Both the position numbers and the translations under genes were made by a program. 64,000 bases of DNA from Halogeometricum sp. S3BR5-2 (GTDB taxonomy: Archaea; Halobacteriota; Halobacteria; Halobacteriales; Haloferacaceae): assembly GCF_031624635.1 (NCBI RefSeq), contig NZ_JAMQOQ010000006.1, positions 62,001-126,000 on the forward strand, read 5' to 3'. Below, in pieces: positions 52,784 through 61,208 of the stretch (position 1 is its first letter; every line of letters begins with the position of its first letter). The notes under the pieces are model-generated. The model worked only from the letters and a program-made list of their open reading frames with translations, was not told where the DNA came from and ran no database searches.

Positions 52784-53739
52784 CAGAAGCTGTCGACGTC
52801 GGTTCCGACCGAGCAGACGTACTCGCCGGTTGCGACCTGCGGGAGGCGTCGGGAGCGCCAGAAGACGCCGGGGCCGTCGGCGGTGACGCGGGCCTTGAGG
52901 CTGCCGAACACGTCCGTCACCTCGAACACCACGTCGCCGGCGGACACCCGTTCGCCGAGGCTCTTCTGGAAGCGGACGAGGCCGCCGGCGGGCGCGCCGT
53001 ACTGGTCGAACCCCCTCGCGCGGGTCTGTCGCTCCGTCTCGACGGAACCGTCGAGGAAGCCGTAACCGCGGAGGACGTTCTCGACGCCGCGGACGCCCTT
53101 CTGGATGCTCTCCTCGTCCCACCCGACGCAGCCCCCGAGTTCGGGGTCGATGGTCGGGACGCCCTCGTCGGGGCCGGCGCGGGCGAGTTGGCCGTCCGGG
53201 CCCTTCTGGTCCAAGACGTACCCGCAGCCGAACGTCTTCGCGAGGCTGAGACAGTCGCCGTGGAGGCGGTGGTGGCGGCCGCACCGGACGCGAACCTCGT
53301 CTATCATCTGCGAGGTAGAGCCCTGGTGGAGGTCGACGATGAGGTCCGCCTCGCGGGCGACGTCGAACGTCGCCGCGGCGATGCGTTCGGAGGAGGTGCC
53401 GTTGCTGTCGCCCGGATACGCCCGGTTCATCTTCGTGTCGTCTATCGGGTTCCGGTGTTGGGCCACCTGGAAGGCGTGGAAGTTGACGATGCCGACGACG
53501 AATATCTGACCGGAGAGCTCCGAGGGGGCGAGTTGCGGGAACAACCGTTGGATGACGCCGACGCCGTTGAGTTCGTCCCCGTCGGAGGCCGCCTGCAGGT
53601 AGAGCGTCTTGCCGTCGGAGGCGCCGTTGACGACGGCGCAGGGGAGGCCCACGGGCGTCCCGTCGCGCATCTCACCCACTTCGAGGCGGCCCGTGTCCGC
53701 CTCGCCGGGGGCCGCACTCGCACTGCCGAGCGAAATCAT
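52783..53739 (-). CDS. Succinylglutamate desuccinylase/aspartoacylase family metallohydrolase
   Basis: A 318-residue zinc carboxypeptidase-like enzyme: the metal triad is replaced or altered at the first site (ASDGDELNGVGV, Asp-Glu for the usual His-x2-Glu), with NFHAFQVAQHRNPIDDTKMNRAYPGD and ADLIVDLHQG (metal His) conserved. A C-terminal biotinyl/lipoyl-like beta domain follows (LGERVSAGDVVFEVTDVFG). Members cut N-acyl amino acids. It is first in a two-gene unit with the threonine synthase homologue, which suggests a role in amino-acid metabolism. Confidence 0.85.
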   Translation of the reverse strand: MISLGSASAAPGEADTGRLEVGEMRDGTPVGLPCAVVNGASDGKTLYLQAASDGDELNGVGVIQRLFPQLAPSELSGQIFVVGIVNFHAFQVAQHRNPIDDTKMNRAYPGDSNGTSSERIAAATFDVAREADLIVDLHQGSTSQMIDEVRVRCGRHHRLHGDCLSLAKTFGCGYVLDQKGPDGQLARAGPDEGVPTIDPELGGCVGWDEESIQKGVRGVENVLRGYGFLDGSVETERQTRARGFDQYGAPAGGLVRFQKSLGERVSAGDVVFEVTDVFGSLKARVTADGPGVFWRSRRLPQVATGEYVCSVGTDVDSF

Positions 53740-53960
53740 TACTAAGACGGTCGGATGCGCCGCCCTTTATCCGTTCGGTATCGCTCCACCCTCGCCTGCG
53801 GGCGAACGTCCCGACGACGGACCTCCTCGCGCGTCGCGGCAGGGGGTTTCTCTCCCCCGACGAAACGAAAAGCGGTACCCATCCGGAAACAACAGTTATC
53901 AGGGTCCGTAGATAATAACAAGATGAGAAGCCCTGAAAAATATGGGTATATACCGACACT

Positions 53961-54584
53961 ATGTCCGCGGAATTGAAACCGGAGACGTTCCGACGAGCGC
54001 TTCTCCGAATGAAGCAAGGCGGCTGCTCCATCCTCGTTAGCTGCGACGACGACCTGTGTACGAAGCGGGCGAGTCGCCGGACGCTCGGTTCGCTCCCCGA
54101 GTACCCGCGCGTCGTCGTGACGGCCGAGGAGGACGACGAGACGCTGCGAGAGCGACTGCCCCGCGGCGTCGACACCGGCAGCGAGTCCGTCTCCGTGGTC
54201 AACTTCCGGGGCATCCTCGACGAGGCGTCGACGCCGCAGGACGGGGCCGACGGCCTGCGCGACACCGTCTGCGACGCCGTGGACACGTTCGACGCGTCGG
54301 GGTCGCTGGGGCCGGGCGAACTCCGCCTCAGCGTCGACTCGATGGCGGAACTCACGGAGACGGTGGGCGACGACCGGACCGTCGACCTCCTCGGCGGCGT
54401 CACCGACTCCGTCGTCGGCGTCCGCGGCATGGCCTACTACCACGTCGACGCCGACGACACGCCGTTCCGGGACTCGCTCGCGGCGTCCTGCGACGCCCAA
54501 GTGGACGTCCGCTCCGAGGACGACAGGATATACCAGCGCTGGCACCTCCCGGAGCACGGGTCGACGCGCTGGCTCCACCTGTAG
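53961..54584 (+). CDS. Uncharacterised haloarchaeal regulator-like protein (DUF7504-like)
   Basis: A 207-residue protein resembling the degenerate RecA/KaiC-like DUF7504 group of haloarchaea: a strand-turn start (GGCSILVSCDDD), RVVVTAEEDDETLRERLPRG, LRLSVDSMAELTETVGDDRTVDLLGGVTDSVVGVRGMAYYHVDADD, and a short closing strand RIYQRWHLPEH. The Walker A lysine loop seen in KaiC is missing. Probably a signalling or output protein, with low certainty. A TATA-like tatgggtatata lies 20 nt upstream. Confidence 0.65.
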   Translation: MSAELKPETFRRALLRMKQGGCSILVSCDDDLCTKRASRRTLGSLPEYPRVVVTAEEDDETLRERLPRGVDTGSESVSVVNFRGILDEASTPQDGADGLRDTVCDAVDTFDASGSLGPGELRLSVDSMAELTETVGDDRTVDLLGGVTDSVVGVRGMAYYHVDADDTPFRDSLAASCDAQVDVRSEDDRIYQRWHLPEHGSTRWLHL

Positions 54585-54680
54585 AGGCGTATCGAACGTC
54601 CTGTTCGTCAACGTTTAGCACACCCCGGGGCAGTTCCGCACGACCGGGAGAGACTTCTTCTCGCAGTCGAATGCGGGCGT

Positions 54681-56012
54681 ATGGCAGACGGCGAGACGAA
54701 CGACCCCGACGCGCTCTCGACGTTTCGAAGCTTCTTCGCCCTCGACGGCGACGTCTTGGTCCTCTCGGCGGCGATGTTCGCGTTCAGCCTCGGCTTCCAG
54801 ATGACGGGGCGGTACATGCCGCGGTACCTGAGCGTCCTCGGCGCCGGGAGCGTCGCCATCGGACTGTACGGAAGCTTCGGCAACCTCATCAGCGCCGTCT
54901 ACCCCTACCCCGGCGGCGCCCTCTCGGACCGCATCGGGTCGCGGGCGTCGCTGACCGCGTTCGGTCTCGCCTCCACCGTCGGCTTCCTCGTCTGGGCGTT
55001 CGCGGGCGCCTTCGGGACGGTGACGCTCCCGGGGTTCGCCCTCGGACCGTTCGCCGTCGACCCCGTGCTGCTCCCCGTCGGCATCTTCGTCGGCCTGCTG
55101 TTGGCGCAGGCGTGGAAGTCGTTCGGCCTCGGCGCGACGTTCGCCATCGTCAAGCAGAGCGTCCCGCCGGACCGCCTCGCGACGGGGTTCGCCAGCACCG
55201 AGACGTTCCGCCGGACCGCCTTCCTCCTCGGCCCCCTGTTCGCCGCGGGCGTCCTCTCGCTGTTCGCCTTCGAGACCGGTTTTCGAATCGTCCTCGTCGT
55301 CGCCGCCCTGTTCGCCGCCGCGGCGACGGTGGCCCAGCACGTCCTCTACGACGCCGAGGGCGACAGCGTCGGAAAGACCTTCGAGGGCGTCGCCACCGTC
55401 GTCTCGGACCTGCGCGGGATGCCCGCCGGCCTCCGACCGCTGCTCGTCGGCGACACGCTCGTCCGCTTCGCCAACGGCATGGTGTACGTCTTCTTCGTCA
55501 TCGTCGTCGTCGAGTTCCTCGGCGTCGGCCTCTCGGTTCCCCCGCTGGGCGTGACGCTCTCGCCGGACGCCTTCTTCGGCGTCCTCCTCGCCGTCGAGAT
55601 GGCCGTCGCCCTCCTCACGATGGTGCCGGTGGCGAAACTCGCCCGCCGCGTCGGCCTCAAACCCGTCGTCGCCGTCGGCTTCGCCGTCTACGCGATATTC
55701 CCCGTCCTCCTCGTCAACGCCCCCGACAGCGCCCTCGTCGTGACGCTGCTGTTCGCCTTCTCGGGGCTCCGGTTCGCCGGCCTACCCGCGCACAAGGCGC
55801 TCATCGTCGGCCCCGCCGAGGAGAACGCGGGCGGGCGCGTCGTCGGCTCCTACTACCTCCTTCGTAACACCATCACCATCCCCTCGGCGGCCGTCGGCGG
55901 CTGGCTCTACGCGAGAGACCCCGAGACGGCGTTTCTCGTCGCCACGGCGGTCGGAGTACTCGGGACGGGCTACTTCCTCGCGTTCGGCCGCGAGTTCGAC
56001 GCGTACGCCTGA
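54681..56012 (+). CDS. Major facilitator superfamily transporter
   Basis: A 443-residue membrane protein with twelve hydrophobic helices in two halves. The helix 2-3 loop has GALSDRIGSRASLTAFG, the usual MFS motif A (G-x3-D-R-x-G-R-R-like), and the second half LARRVGLKPVVAVG mirrors it. Substrate unknown; could be a drug or sugar exporter. Reads towards the small membrane gene at 56036. Confidence 0.9.
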   Translation: MADGETNDPDALSTFRSFFALDGDVLVLSAAMFAFSLGFQMTGRYMPRYLSVLGAGSVAIGLYGSFGNLISAVYPYPGGALSDRIGSRASLTAFGLASTVGFLVWAFAGAFGTVTLPGFALGPFAVDPVLLPVGIFVGLLLAQAWKSFGLGATFAIVKQSVPPDRLATGFASTETFRRTAFLLGPLFAAGVLSLFAFETGFRIVLVVAALFAAAATVAQHVLYDAEGDSVGKTFEGVATVVSDLRGMPAGLRPLLVGDTLVRFANGMVYVFFVIVVVEFLGVGLSVPPLGVTLSPDAFFGVLLAVEMAVALLTMVPVAKLARRVGLKPVVAVGFAVYAIFPVLLVNAPDSALVVTLLFAFSGLRFAGLPAHKALIVGPAEENAGGRVVGSYYLLRNTITIPSAAVGGWLYARDPETAFLVATAVGVLGTGYFLAFGREFDAYA

Positions 56013-56035
56013 ACGAGGCGGATTCCGACGAGGCT

Positions 56036-56353
56036 ATGCGCCCGGAGAGAGAAGTGAGAGTCGTGAGCGACGAGGTTCCCGGGCGGCCGCCGCAGGGCGG
56101 ACTCGTCCACGCGTTGCACGTCCCGCGGAACGCGAAAGCCGGCGCCGCCGTCGGCGTCGGCCTCGCGGCTCTCGCCTACCTGTTCCGCGTCCTCGAACTG
56201 CTCGGCCCGTTCGCCGGGACGCAACAGTACCCGCTCCTCGGCGCCGAGGGCTGGTTCGCCGTGCTGGCGTTCGTCCTCGCGTCGTCGACGGCGCTCCTCG
56301 TGACCGCGGCGCTGACGCTCGTCTCGGCGTACCGACTCGCCAAAGAGGTCTGA
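56036..56353 (+). CDS. Small membrane protein, unknown
   Basis: A 105-residue protein with two membrane helices (AAVGVGLAALAYLFRVLELLG and GWFAVLAFVLASSTALLVTAALTLVSAYRLA) separated by a polar loop, and a charged N-terminal 30 residues. I do not recognise the family. It follows the MFS gene by 23 nt and may be in its operon. Confidence 0.72.
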   Translation: MRPEREVRVVSDEVPGRPPQGGLVHALHVPRNAKAGAAVGVGLAALAYLFRVLELLGPFAGTQQYPLLGAEGWFAVLAFVLASSTALLVTAALTLVSAYRLAKEV

Positions 56354-56358
56354 CGGGG

Positions 56359-56670
56359 TTACGCGGCGTCGGCGTCTTCCGCGGGCGGCGCGGCGCCGTC
56401 GCCGGACCGCGCCTCGTCCGGGGGCGCGACGGAGACGGCGCCGCCCGGACCGACTTCGACGTCGCAGCCCTCGTACTCGAAGGAGACGACGGTGCGGCCG
56501 TTCCCCGCCAGCGCCGAGAGCGCCTCTACGTCCACCTCTCGCGCCAACGGCGGGAGGTCCAGCGGGTCGCGGTCCAGCGTCCGGGCGATGGCCCTGACGA
56601 GTCGAACCTCGAACCGCTCTCCCGTGCCGTCGTCGGTTCCGTCCGGCGGGCCGGACGCGTCGGCCGTCAC
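56359..56670 (-). CDS. HalOD1 output-domain protein
   Basis: A 103-residue HalOD1 protein. The core VRLVRAIARTLDRDPLDLPPLAREVDVEALSALAGNGRTVVSFEYEGCDVEV is clear; a Gly/Asp linker precedes and an acidic tail follows. The GTG at 56670 is chosen because it overlaps the stop of a 24-residue acidic frame (56667-56741) in GTGA fashion. An in-frame ATG at 56760 would add 30 basic residues that look like a shifted acidic reading. It lies just downstream of the HTH-10 gene. Confidence 0.75.
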   Translation of the reverse strand: MTADASGPPDGTDDGTGERFEVRLVRAIARTLDRDPLDLPPLAREVDVEALSALAGNGRTVVSFEYEGCDVEVGPGGAVSVAPPDEARSGDGAAPPAEDADAA

Positions 56671-56741
56671 GGCCGTCCCCCCGACTCCCCCTCGGTCGGC
56701 GCGTCCGCCGCGTCGTCGTCGAAAAGCGCCACTCCACACAT
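56667..56741 (-). CDS. Possible 24-residue acidic leader ORF or frameshifted N-terminus of the HalOD1 gene
   Basis: In the frame one base off from the HalOD1 gene, ATG at 56741 opens MCGVALFDDDAADAP followed by TEGESGGRP and TGA. This is typical acidic haloarchaeal coding, whereas the HalOD1 frame over the same bases gives an Arg-rich run. The TGA overlaps the GTG start (GTGA). Either a short coupled leader peptide or a natural or sequencing frameshift separates the acidic N-terminus from its domain. Confidence 0.4.
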   Translation of the reverse strand: MCGVALFDDDAADAPTEGESGGRP

Positions 56742-56800
56742 TCGTGCTACAGACCACCACGGAGACAGGAATGAGTCTCTACGTTGATTTGTCCGGGAAT

Positions 56801-57442
56801 TTAAGAGTGGCGCGTCGTACCGCCGACGGCGTCCGCCGCCAGCGGCGAGAGCGCGCGTCTGAGGCGCTCGGAGACGGCCTGCTTGGAGACGTCGAGTTCC
56901 GCGGCGAGGTCCGACAGGGTGGCCGACCGCGGCACCTCGAAGTAGCCCTCGCGGACCGCCACCGTCAGCGTCCGCCGCTGGACCTCAGTTATCCGCGTCT
57001 TCGTCTCCTCGGCGCGCGACTCGTCGCGGAGGCGCCGGAGTTCGAGCGAGGTACAGGTGTCGTCGACCCGTCGCCGGAACGCCGTCAGGTCGTCGAACTC
57101 CGCAAAGCGGAGGCGGAACCGCCACCGCTGGCCGGCGGCCGCCTCGACCACCGTCGCCTCCCGGAGGAGCGGTCGGAGGACCGATTCCGCCGCGGCGGAC
57201 CACGAGAGCCGATACCGCGTCCCCGCGGGCGAGTCGTCGAGTTCGACGAGCGACTCGACGGCCGCGTCCGCGCGGGCCGACGCGGCGAACGCCTCGGCGT
57301 CGCCGGAGACGCGGAGGAGCGAGAGCGGGGTCGACGGGGCGGAGACGACCCGTTCGAACTCGACGCGGCCGGTCCAGTCGGTCGGGACTCGACCCAACAG
57401 GAGATCCGTCCGGGGAAGCGAGAACTCCGCGACGAGACTCAC
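56801..57442 (-). CDS. HTH-10 (Bat-type) transcriptional regulator
   Basis: A 213-residue protein of the haloarchaeal bacterio-opsin-activator type: an N-terminal sensor-like region (EFERVVSAPSTPLSLLRVSG, RYRLSWSAAAESVLRPLL) and a C-terminal HTH-10 domain with ITEVQRRTLTVAVREGYFEVPRSATLSDLAAELDVSKQAVSERLRRAL. Related to the regulator at 16610-17275. Precedes the HalOD1 gene on the same strand by 40-130 nt, a pairing that suggests a small signalling unit. Confidence 0.88.
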   Translation of the reverse strand: MSLVAEFSLPRTDLLLGRVPTDWTGRVEFERVVSAPSTPLSLLRVSGDAEAFAASARADAAVESLVELDDSPAGTRYRLSWSAAAESVLRPLLREATVVEAAAGQRWRFRLRFAEFDDLTAFRRRVDDTCTSLELRRLRDESRAEETKTRITEVQRRTLTVAVREGYFEVPRSATLSDLAAELDVSKQAVSERLRRALSPLAADAVGGTTRHS

Positions 57443-57544
57443 GTCTGGGTATCGGAAATGAGCGGGATAACTGTTGTCGAACCGATTACCTGAGATACCA
57501 GTCGATTCCGAAACGTTCGGAGCGTCCGCTCCGGCGGGGTCGCC

Positions 57545-58768
57545 TCACGCCTCGAACTGCTGCGGGTCGTCGAGGAGTTCGCCGAGGCGTTCGGCGCCCG
57601 CGCGGGTTCCCTTGGCGATGAGGACGTCCTCGGGGCGGAGCGCGGTGGTCGGACCGGGTTGGACGACCCACTCGCTGCCGTCGGCGCGGCGGACGGCGAT
57701 GACGCGCATCCCCGTCTCCGTCTTGACCATCCGGTCGCCCAGCGTCTCGCCCGCCAGCGAACTGTCCGGACCGACGCGGAAGCGGACGATTATCTCGTCG
57801 GACTCCTCGACGGCGGCGGCGACGACGGGGTGGGCGTCGATGCCGCGCAGGACGCCCTCGGAGATTTCGAGGGCGGCGTCGGAGATGACCTCCGTCGCGG
57901 AGGCGATGTGGACGAGGCCGCGCAGTTGCACGGGGTCGTCGACGCGTTCGGCGGCGCGGAGCACCCACGCCTCGAAACGCGACTTGAGGGCGTCCACCTC
58001 CGCCTCCAACTCGGATACTTCCTCGGCCACGTCCTCGGAGTCGAACAGCACCGACCCGTACGCGAGGTCGACGGCCAGTTCGCTCATGTCCTTCATCAGG
58101 ATGATGGAGTCGACGGCGCGTTCGAGGTCCTCGATGGGCGAATCGTGCGTTTCGGGGAGTTCGAACGGCGTGCCGGCGGCCGCCTCGAAGACGGTCCGTA
58201 TGCCGCTCTGAGGGCCGCGAAGGAGGAGGATGTCGCCCCCCTCGACAGTCGTCTCGTGGTGGGGGTTGGTTATCCACCGGCGCTTGCCCGTCGCCGACCG
58301 GCGGCGGATGGCGATGACGCGGACGCCCGTCTCCGTCTCCATGTTTATCTCGGCGAGCGAACGGCCCGCGTACGCCGAGGCGTCCGCGACGGTGGCGCGC
58401 ACCAGCATCTCCGTCGCCTCCGGGAGGGCCGAGCGCATGGCGTCCGGCAGACCGATGTCTTCGAGGACCACCTTGGCGATGTCGCCCGCGGCGTTGGATA
58501 TCTTCTCGGCGGCGCTGATGACGCCGAGGACGGGAGCGAGCTGCTCGGCGTCCTCGGGGGTCCGCGCGGCCATGAGGAGGCTCATCCGACCCTGCAGTTG
58601 CAGCACGTCCATGCGCGCTTCGAGTTCGAGCACCTCGCGGGCGATGTCGTCGCTCCCGTTGAGGACCGCGGAGAACGAGAGGTCGATGAGGAGTTCGGCC
58701 GTGTCCTTCATCTCGGCCAGCACCTCCTTCACGCTGACCGGTTCGTACTCCACGTCCTCGGGGTTCAT
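57545..58768 (-). CDS. Duplicated PhoU/RCK_C protein
   Basis: A 407-residue protein made of two copies of the same unit: a PhoU-like helical part (about 10-105 and 215-305) followed by an RCK_C (TrkA-C) domain (about 120-200 and 320-400). The repeat is visible in ETETGVRVIAIRR and KTETGMRVIAVRR, and in AEKISNAAGDIAKVVLEDIGL versus ATEVISDAALEISEGVLRGID. RCK_C domains bind ligands controlling K+ channels or transporters; PhoU-like helices bind metal or phosphate-sensing partners. No channel gene is adjacent. Start at 58768 rather than 58813 avoids a basic leader. Confidence 0.85.
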   Translation of the reverse strand: MNPEDVEYEPVSVKEVLAEMKDTAELLIDLSFSAVLNGSDDIAREVLELEARMDVLQLQGRMSLLMAARTPEDAEQLAPVLGVISAAEKISNAAGDIAKVVLEDIGLPDAMRSALPEATEMLVRATVADASAYAGRSLAEINMETETGVRVIAIRRRSATGKRRWITNPHHETTVEGGDILLLRGPQSGIRTVFEAAAGTPFELPETHDSPIEDLERAVDSIILMKDMSELAVDLAYGSVLFDSEDVAEEVSELEAEVDALKSRFEAWVLRAAERVDDPVQLRGLVHIASATEVISDAALEISEGVLRGIDAHPVVAAAVEESDEIIVRFRVGPDSSLAGETLGDRMVKTETGMRVIAVRRADGSEWVVQPGPTTALRPEDVLIAKGTRAGAERLGELLDDPQQFEA

Positions 58769-58947
58769 GAGACGACCTTCTGCCCGTCGTGTGAAAAGGT
58801 TTGTTAGCGACAACGTCTGTCGAATCTCTTACGCGAAGCGGCTATATCTCCGTGCCGGTGCGAGAGGCCCTGACACACGCCGAACCGAACGAATCGCGTT
58901 TCGAGGAGGCGGAGGCTCGCTCGCGAACGGGCGACGGACCGGGGTTC

Positions 58948-58967
58948 CGTCGAATTATTATTCGACG
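58948..58967. promoter_or_regulatory. Inverted repeat in the citZ/PhoU-RCK_C intergenic region
   Basis: Arms CGTCGAAT and ATTCGACG are perfect complements over 8 bp with the spacer TATT. It lies about 65 nt upstream of citZ and 180 nt from the divergent gene, in the only AT-rich patch there. A candidate regulator-binding site. Confidence 0.4.
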
Positions 58968-58989
58968 ACTGTCGAAAAATTCTTGGGGT

Positions 58990-59028
58990 GAACGATAACG
59001 CTTTTTTGAGACGGACGGGAACGATAAC
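58990..59028 (+). promoter_or_regulatory. citZ promoter with flanking direct repeats GAACGATAAC
   Basis: The 10-base word GAACGATAAC occurs at 58990-58999 and at 59019-59028, either side of the TATA-like cttttttgag (59001-59010), which is 27 nt from the ATG at 59032. The first repeat overlaps the BRE position, the second the transcription start. Placement suggests a bound regulator, but the repeat could be chance. Confidence 0.5.
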
Positions 59029-59031
59029 AGT

Positions 59032-60171
59032 ATGTCAGACGAGTTAAAGCGGGGTCTCGAAGGCGTTCTCGTTGCTGAGTCGGAACTGAGCCACATCGAC
59101 GGGGACGCCGGAGAGCTGGTGTATCGCGGGTACGCCATCGAAGACCTCGCGCCCGACGCGTCGTACGAGGAAGTCGTCTACCTCCTCTGGCACGGGGATC
59201 TTCCGACGCGCGAGGAACTCGACGAGTTCTCCGAGCAGATGTCGAAGGAACGCGAACTCGACGACGGCGTGCTGGCGGAGATTCGGGAACTCGCCGACGC
59301 CGACGAGGTGCCGATGGCGGCGCTCAGAACCGTCGTCTCGTCGCTGTCGGCGTACGACGAGGACGCCGACCACGAGGACGTGACCGACCGCGAGGCGAAC
59401 GTCCGGAAGGGCCGCCGCATCACGGCGAAGATACCGACGGCGCTCGCGGCGTTCAACCGCCTCCGAAACGGCGAGGAGGTCGTGAGCCCCCGGCAGGACC
59501 TCGGGCACGCCGCGAACTTCCTCTACATGCTCAACGGCGAGGAACCCGACGAGGTGCTCGCGGACACGTTCGACATGGCCCTCGTCCTGCACGCCGACCA
59601 CGGGCTGAACGCCTCGACGTTCTCGGCGATGGTCACGGCGTCGACGCTGTCGGACGTGCACAGCGCCGTCACCTCGGCCGTCGGGACGCTGGCGGGGTCG
59701 CTGCACGGCGGCGCGAACGCCAACGTGATGAACATGCTCAAGGAGATAGACGACAGCGACAAAAACCCCAAGAAGTGGGTGCAGGACGCCCTCGAAGGCG
59801 GCCGCCGGGTGCCCGGGTTCGGTCACCGCGTCTACAACGTGAAGGACCCGCGGGCCGTCATCCTCGGCGAGAAGTCGGAGGAACTCGGGGAGGCCGCGGG
59901 CGACATGAAGTGGTACGACTACTCCGTCGCCATCGAGGAGTACATCTCCGAGGAGAAGGGTCTCGCGCCGAACGTCGACTTCTACTCCGCGTCGACGTAC
60001 TACCAGATGGGCATCCCCGTCGACATCTACACGCCCATCTTCGCGATGTCCCGCGTCGGCGGGTGGGTCGCCCACGTCCTCGAACAGTACGAGGACAACC
60101 GTCTCATTCGTCCCCGCGCCCGCTACGTCGGCGACGAGGACCGCTCGTTCGCACCCGTCGACGAGCGGTAA
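59032..60171 (+). CDS. citZ: Citrate synthase
   Basis: A 379-residue enzyme condensing oxaloacetate and acetyl-CoA at entry to the TCA cycle. Active-site regions: VLHADHGLNASTFSA, GSLHGGANANVM (catalytic His), VPGFGHRVYNVKDPRA (His and substrate Arg) and DFYSASTYY (catalytic Asp). Length and start are normal. The promoter is AT-rich with the TATA at the leaderless distance. Convergent with the FNT gene 18 nt downstream. Confidence 0.97.
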   Translation: MSDELKRGLEGVLVAESELSHIDGDAGELVYRGYAIEDLAPDASYEEVVYLLWHGDLPTREELDEFSEQMSKERELDDGVLAEIRELADADEVPMAALRTVVSSLSAYDEDADHEDVTDREANVRKGRRITAKIPTALAAFNRLRNGEEVVSPRQDLGHAANFLYMLNGEEPDEVLADTFDMALVLHADHGLNASTFSAMVTASTLSDVHSAVTSAVGTLAGSLHGGANANVMNMLKEIDDSDKNPKKWVQDALEGGRRVPGFGHRVYNVKDPRAVILGEKSEELGEAAGDMKWYDYSVAIEEYISEEKGLAPNVDFYSASTYYQMGIPVDIYTPIFAMSRVGGWVAHVLEQYEDNRLIRPRARYVGDEDRSFAPVDER

Positions 60172-60188
60172 CCGGCCGTACGACCGCG

Positions 60189-61139
60189 TTACTTCTCCTC
60201 TTTCTCGTCTCGAACCGGGACGTACGACCGACCGTTCCCGCGTCCGAAGAGCCACTCTCTCGTCGATAGCTTCCGTTCCGCGCCGTCCCTGCGGGCGATG
60301 TCGAGACGCTCCTCCGTCGTCTGGAAGTAGTTGACGACGGTGACGAGGACGACGCCGCCGAGGGTGTTCCCGAGGAGGACGGGGAGCACGAACCCGGCCA
60401 AACCGGGGAGGAACGCCACCTGTCCGACGAGGGCGAGGTACGTCAGTTCCGTGAACGAGACGACGGAGTGATAGAGGTTACCGAACGGTATCGCCAGGAA
60501 CGCGACGTAGACGACGAGGAATCGCGTGGTGCTGTCGTTGACGGCGTACACCAACCAGACGACGCCCGCGACGATGAGGCCGGCGAACGCCGCCTTGTAG
60601 AAGAGGTCCCAGAACGGCGTCTCGACGCCCTTCGTCGCGAGGTAGGCGGCGGCGGCCGCGGCGTCGGTCGAGAGCACGCCGGTCCGGGCGAGGATGAGCG
60701 CTCCGAGGCCGCCGCCGACGAAGTTACCGAGGATGACGACGGACCAGATGGCGAGTAGCCGGGGGACGCTCGCCAGTCGCTCCAAGACGAGTACGACCGG
60801 CGGGAGCGTGTTCTCGGTGTACAGTTGGTACCCCCCGATGATGATGAACACGAACCCGAGCGGGTAGAGCAGCGCACTCAGCACCGGGTCGCGGCCGGTC
60901 GCCGCCGTCATCGACGCGTACAGGAGGTAGGTCACGGTGATGGCGAACCCCGCGGCGAGGGCGCTGAAGAACAGTTCCCGGACGCCCGTCGTCGCCTCCT
61001 CGTCCGCGGCGGCGACGATTCGCTGGAACACCTCGTGGGTCTCGAACTGGTCTCTGACGACGCCGCCGACGGCAGGCGCGCCGCGCCGCGACCGCTCGAT
61101 GGCCTGTCGAACCGTCTCGTCGTCCGGTGAATCGTCCAT
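60189..61139 (-). CDS. Formate/nitrite transporter family channel (YfdC-like)
   Basis: A 316-residue FNT protein. About six membrane helices; the central pore histidine is in IPFGNLYHSVVS, with the NFVGGGLGALI and GFVLPVLLGNTLGG half-helix regions and the family-specific LYTENTLPPVV. A 40-residue soluble N-terminal part (ETHEVFQRIVAAADEEATTG) and a basic C-terminal tail are as in the YfdC subgroup. It may move formate, nitrite, lactate or hydrosulfide; substrate undetermined. Confidence 0.9.
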   Translation of the reverse strand: MDDSPDDETVRQAIERSRRGAPAVGGVVRDQFETHEVFQRIVAAADEEATTGVRELFFSALAAGFAITVTYLLYASMTAATGRDPVLSALLYPLGFVFIIIGGYQLYTENTLPPVVLVLERLASVPRLLAIWSVVILGNFVGGGLGALILARTGVLSTDAAAAAAYLATKGVETPFWDLFYKAAFAGLIVAGVVWLVYAVNDSTTRFLVVYVAFLAIPFGNLYHSVVSFTELTYLALVGQVAFLPGLAGFVLPVLLGNTLGGVVLVTVVNYFQTTEERLDIARRDGAERKLSTREWLFGRGNGRSYVPVRDEKEEK

Positions 61140-61208
61140 GGCGTTCGGCTACGGACGCTCGCGGAAAAATCCATCCGTCGCGTCGAGAACGAAACCCCGC
61201 CGCGGCGC

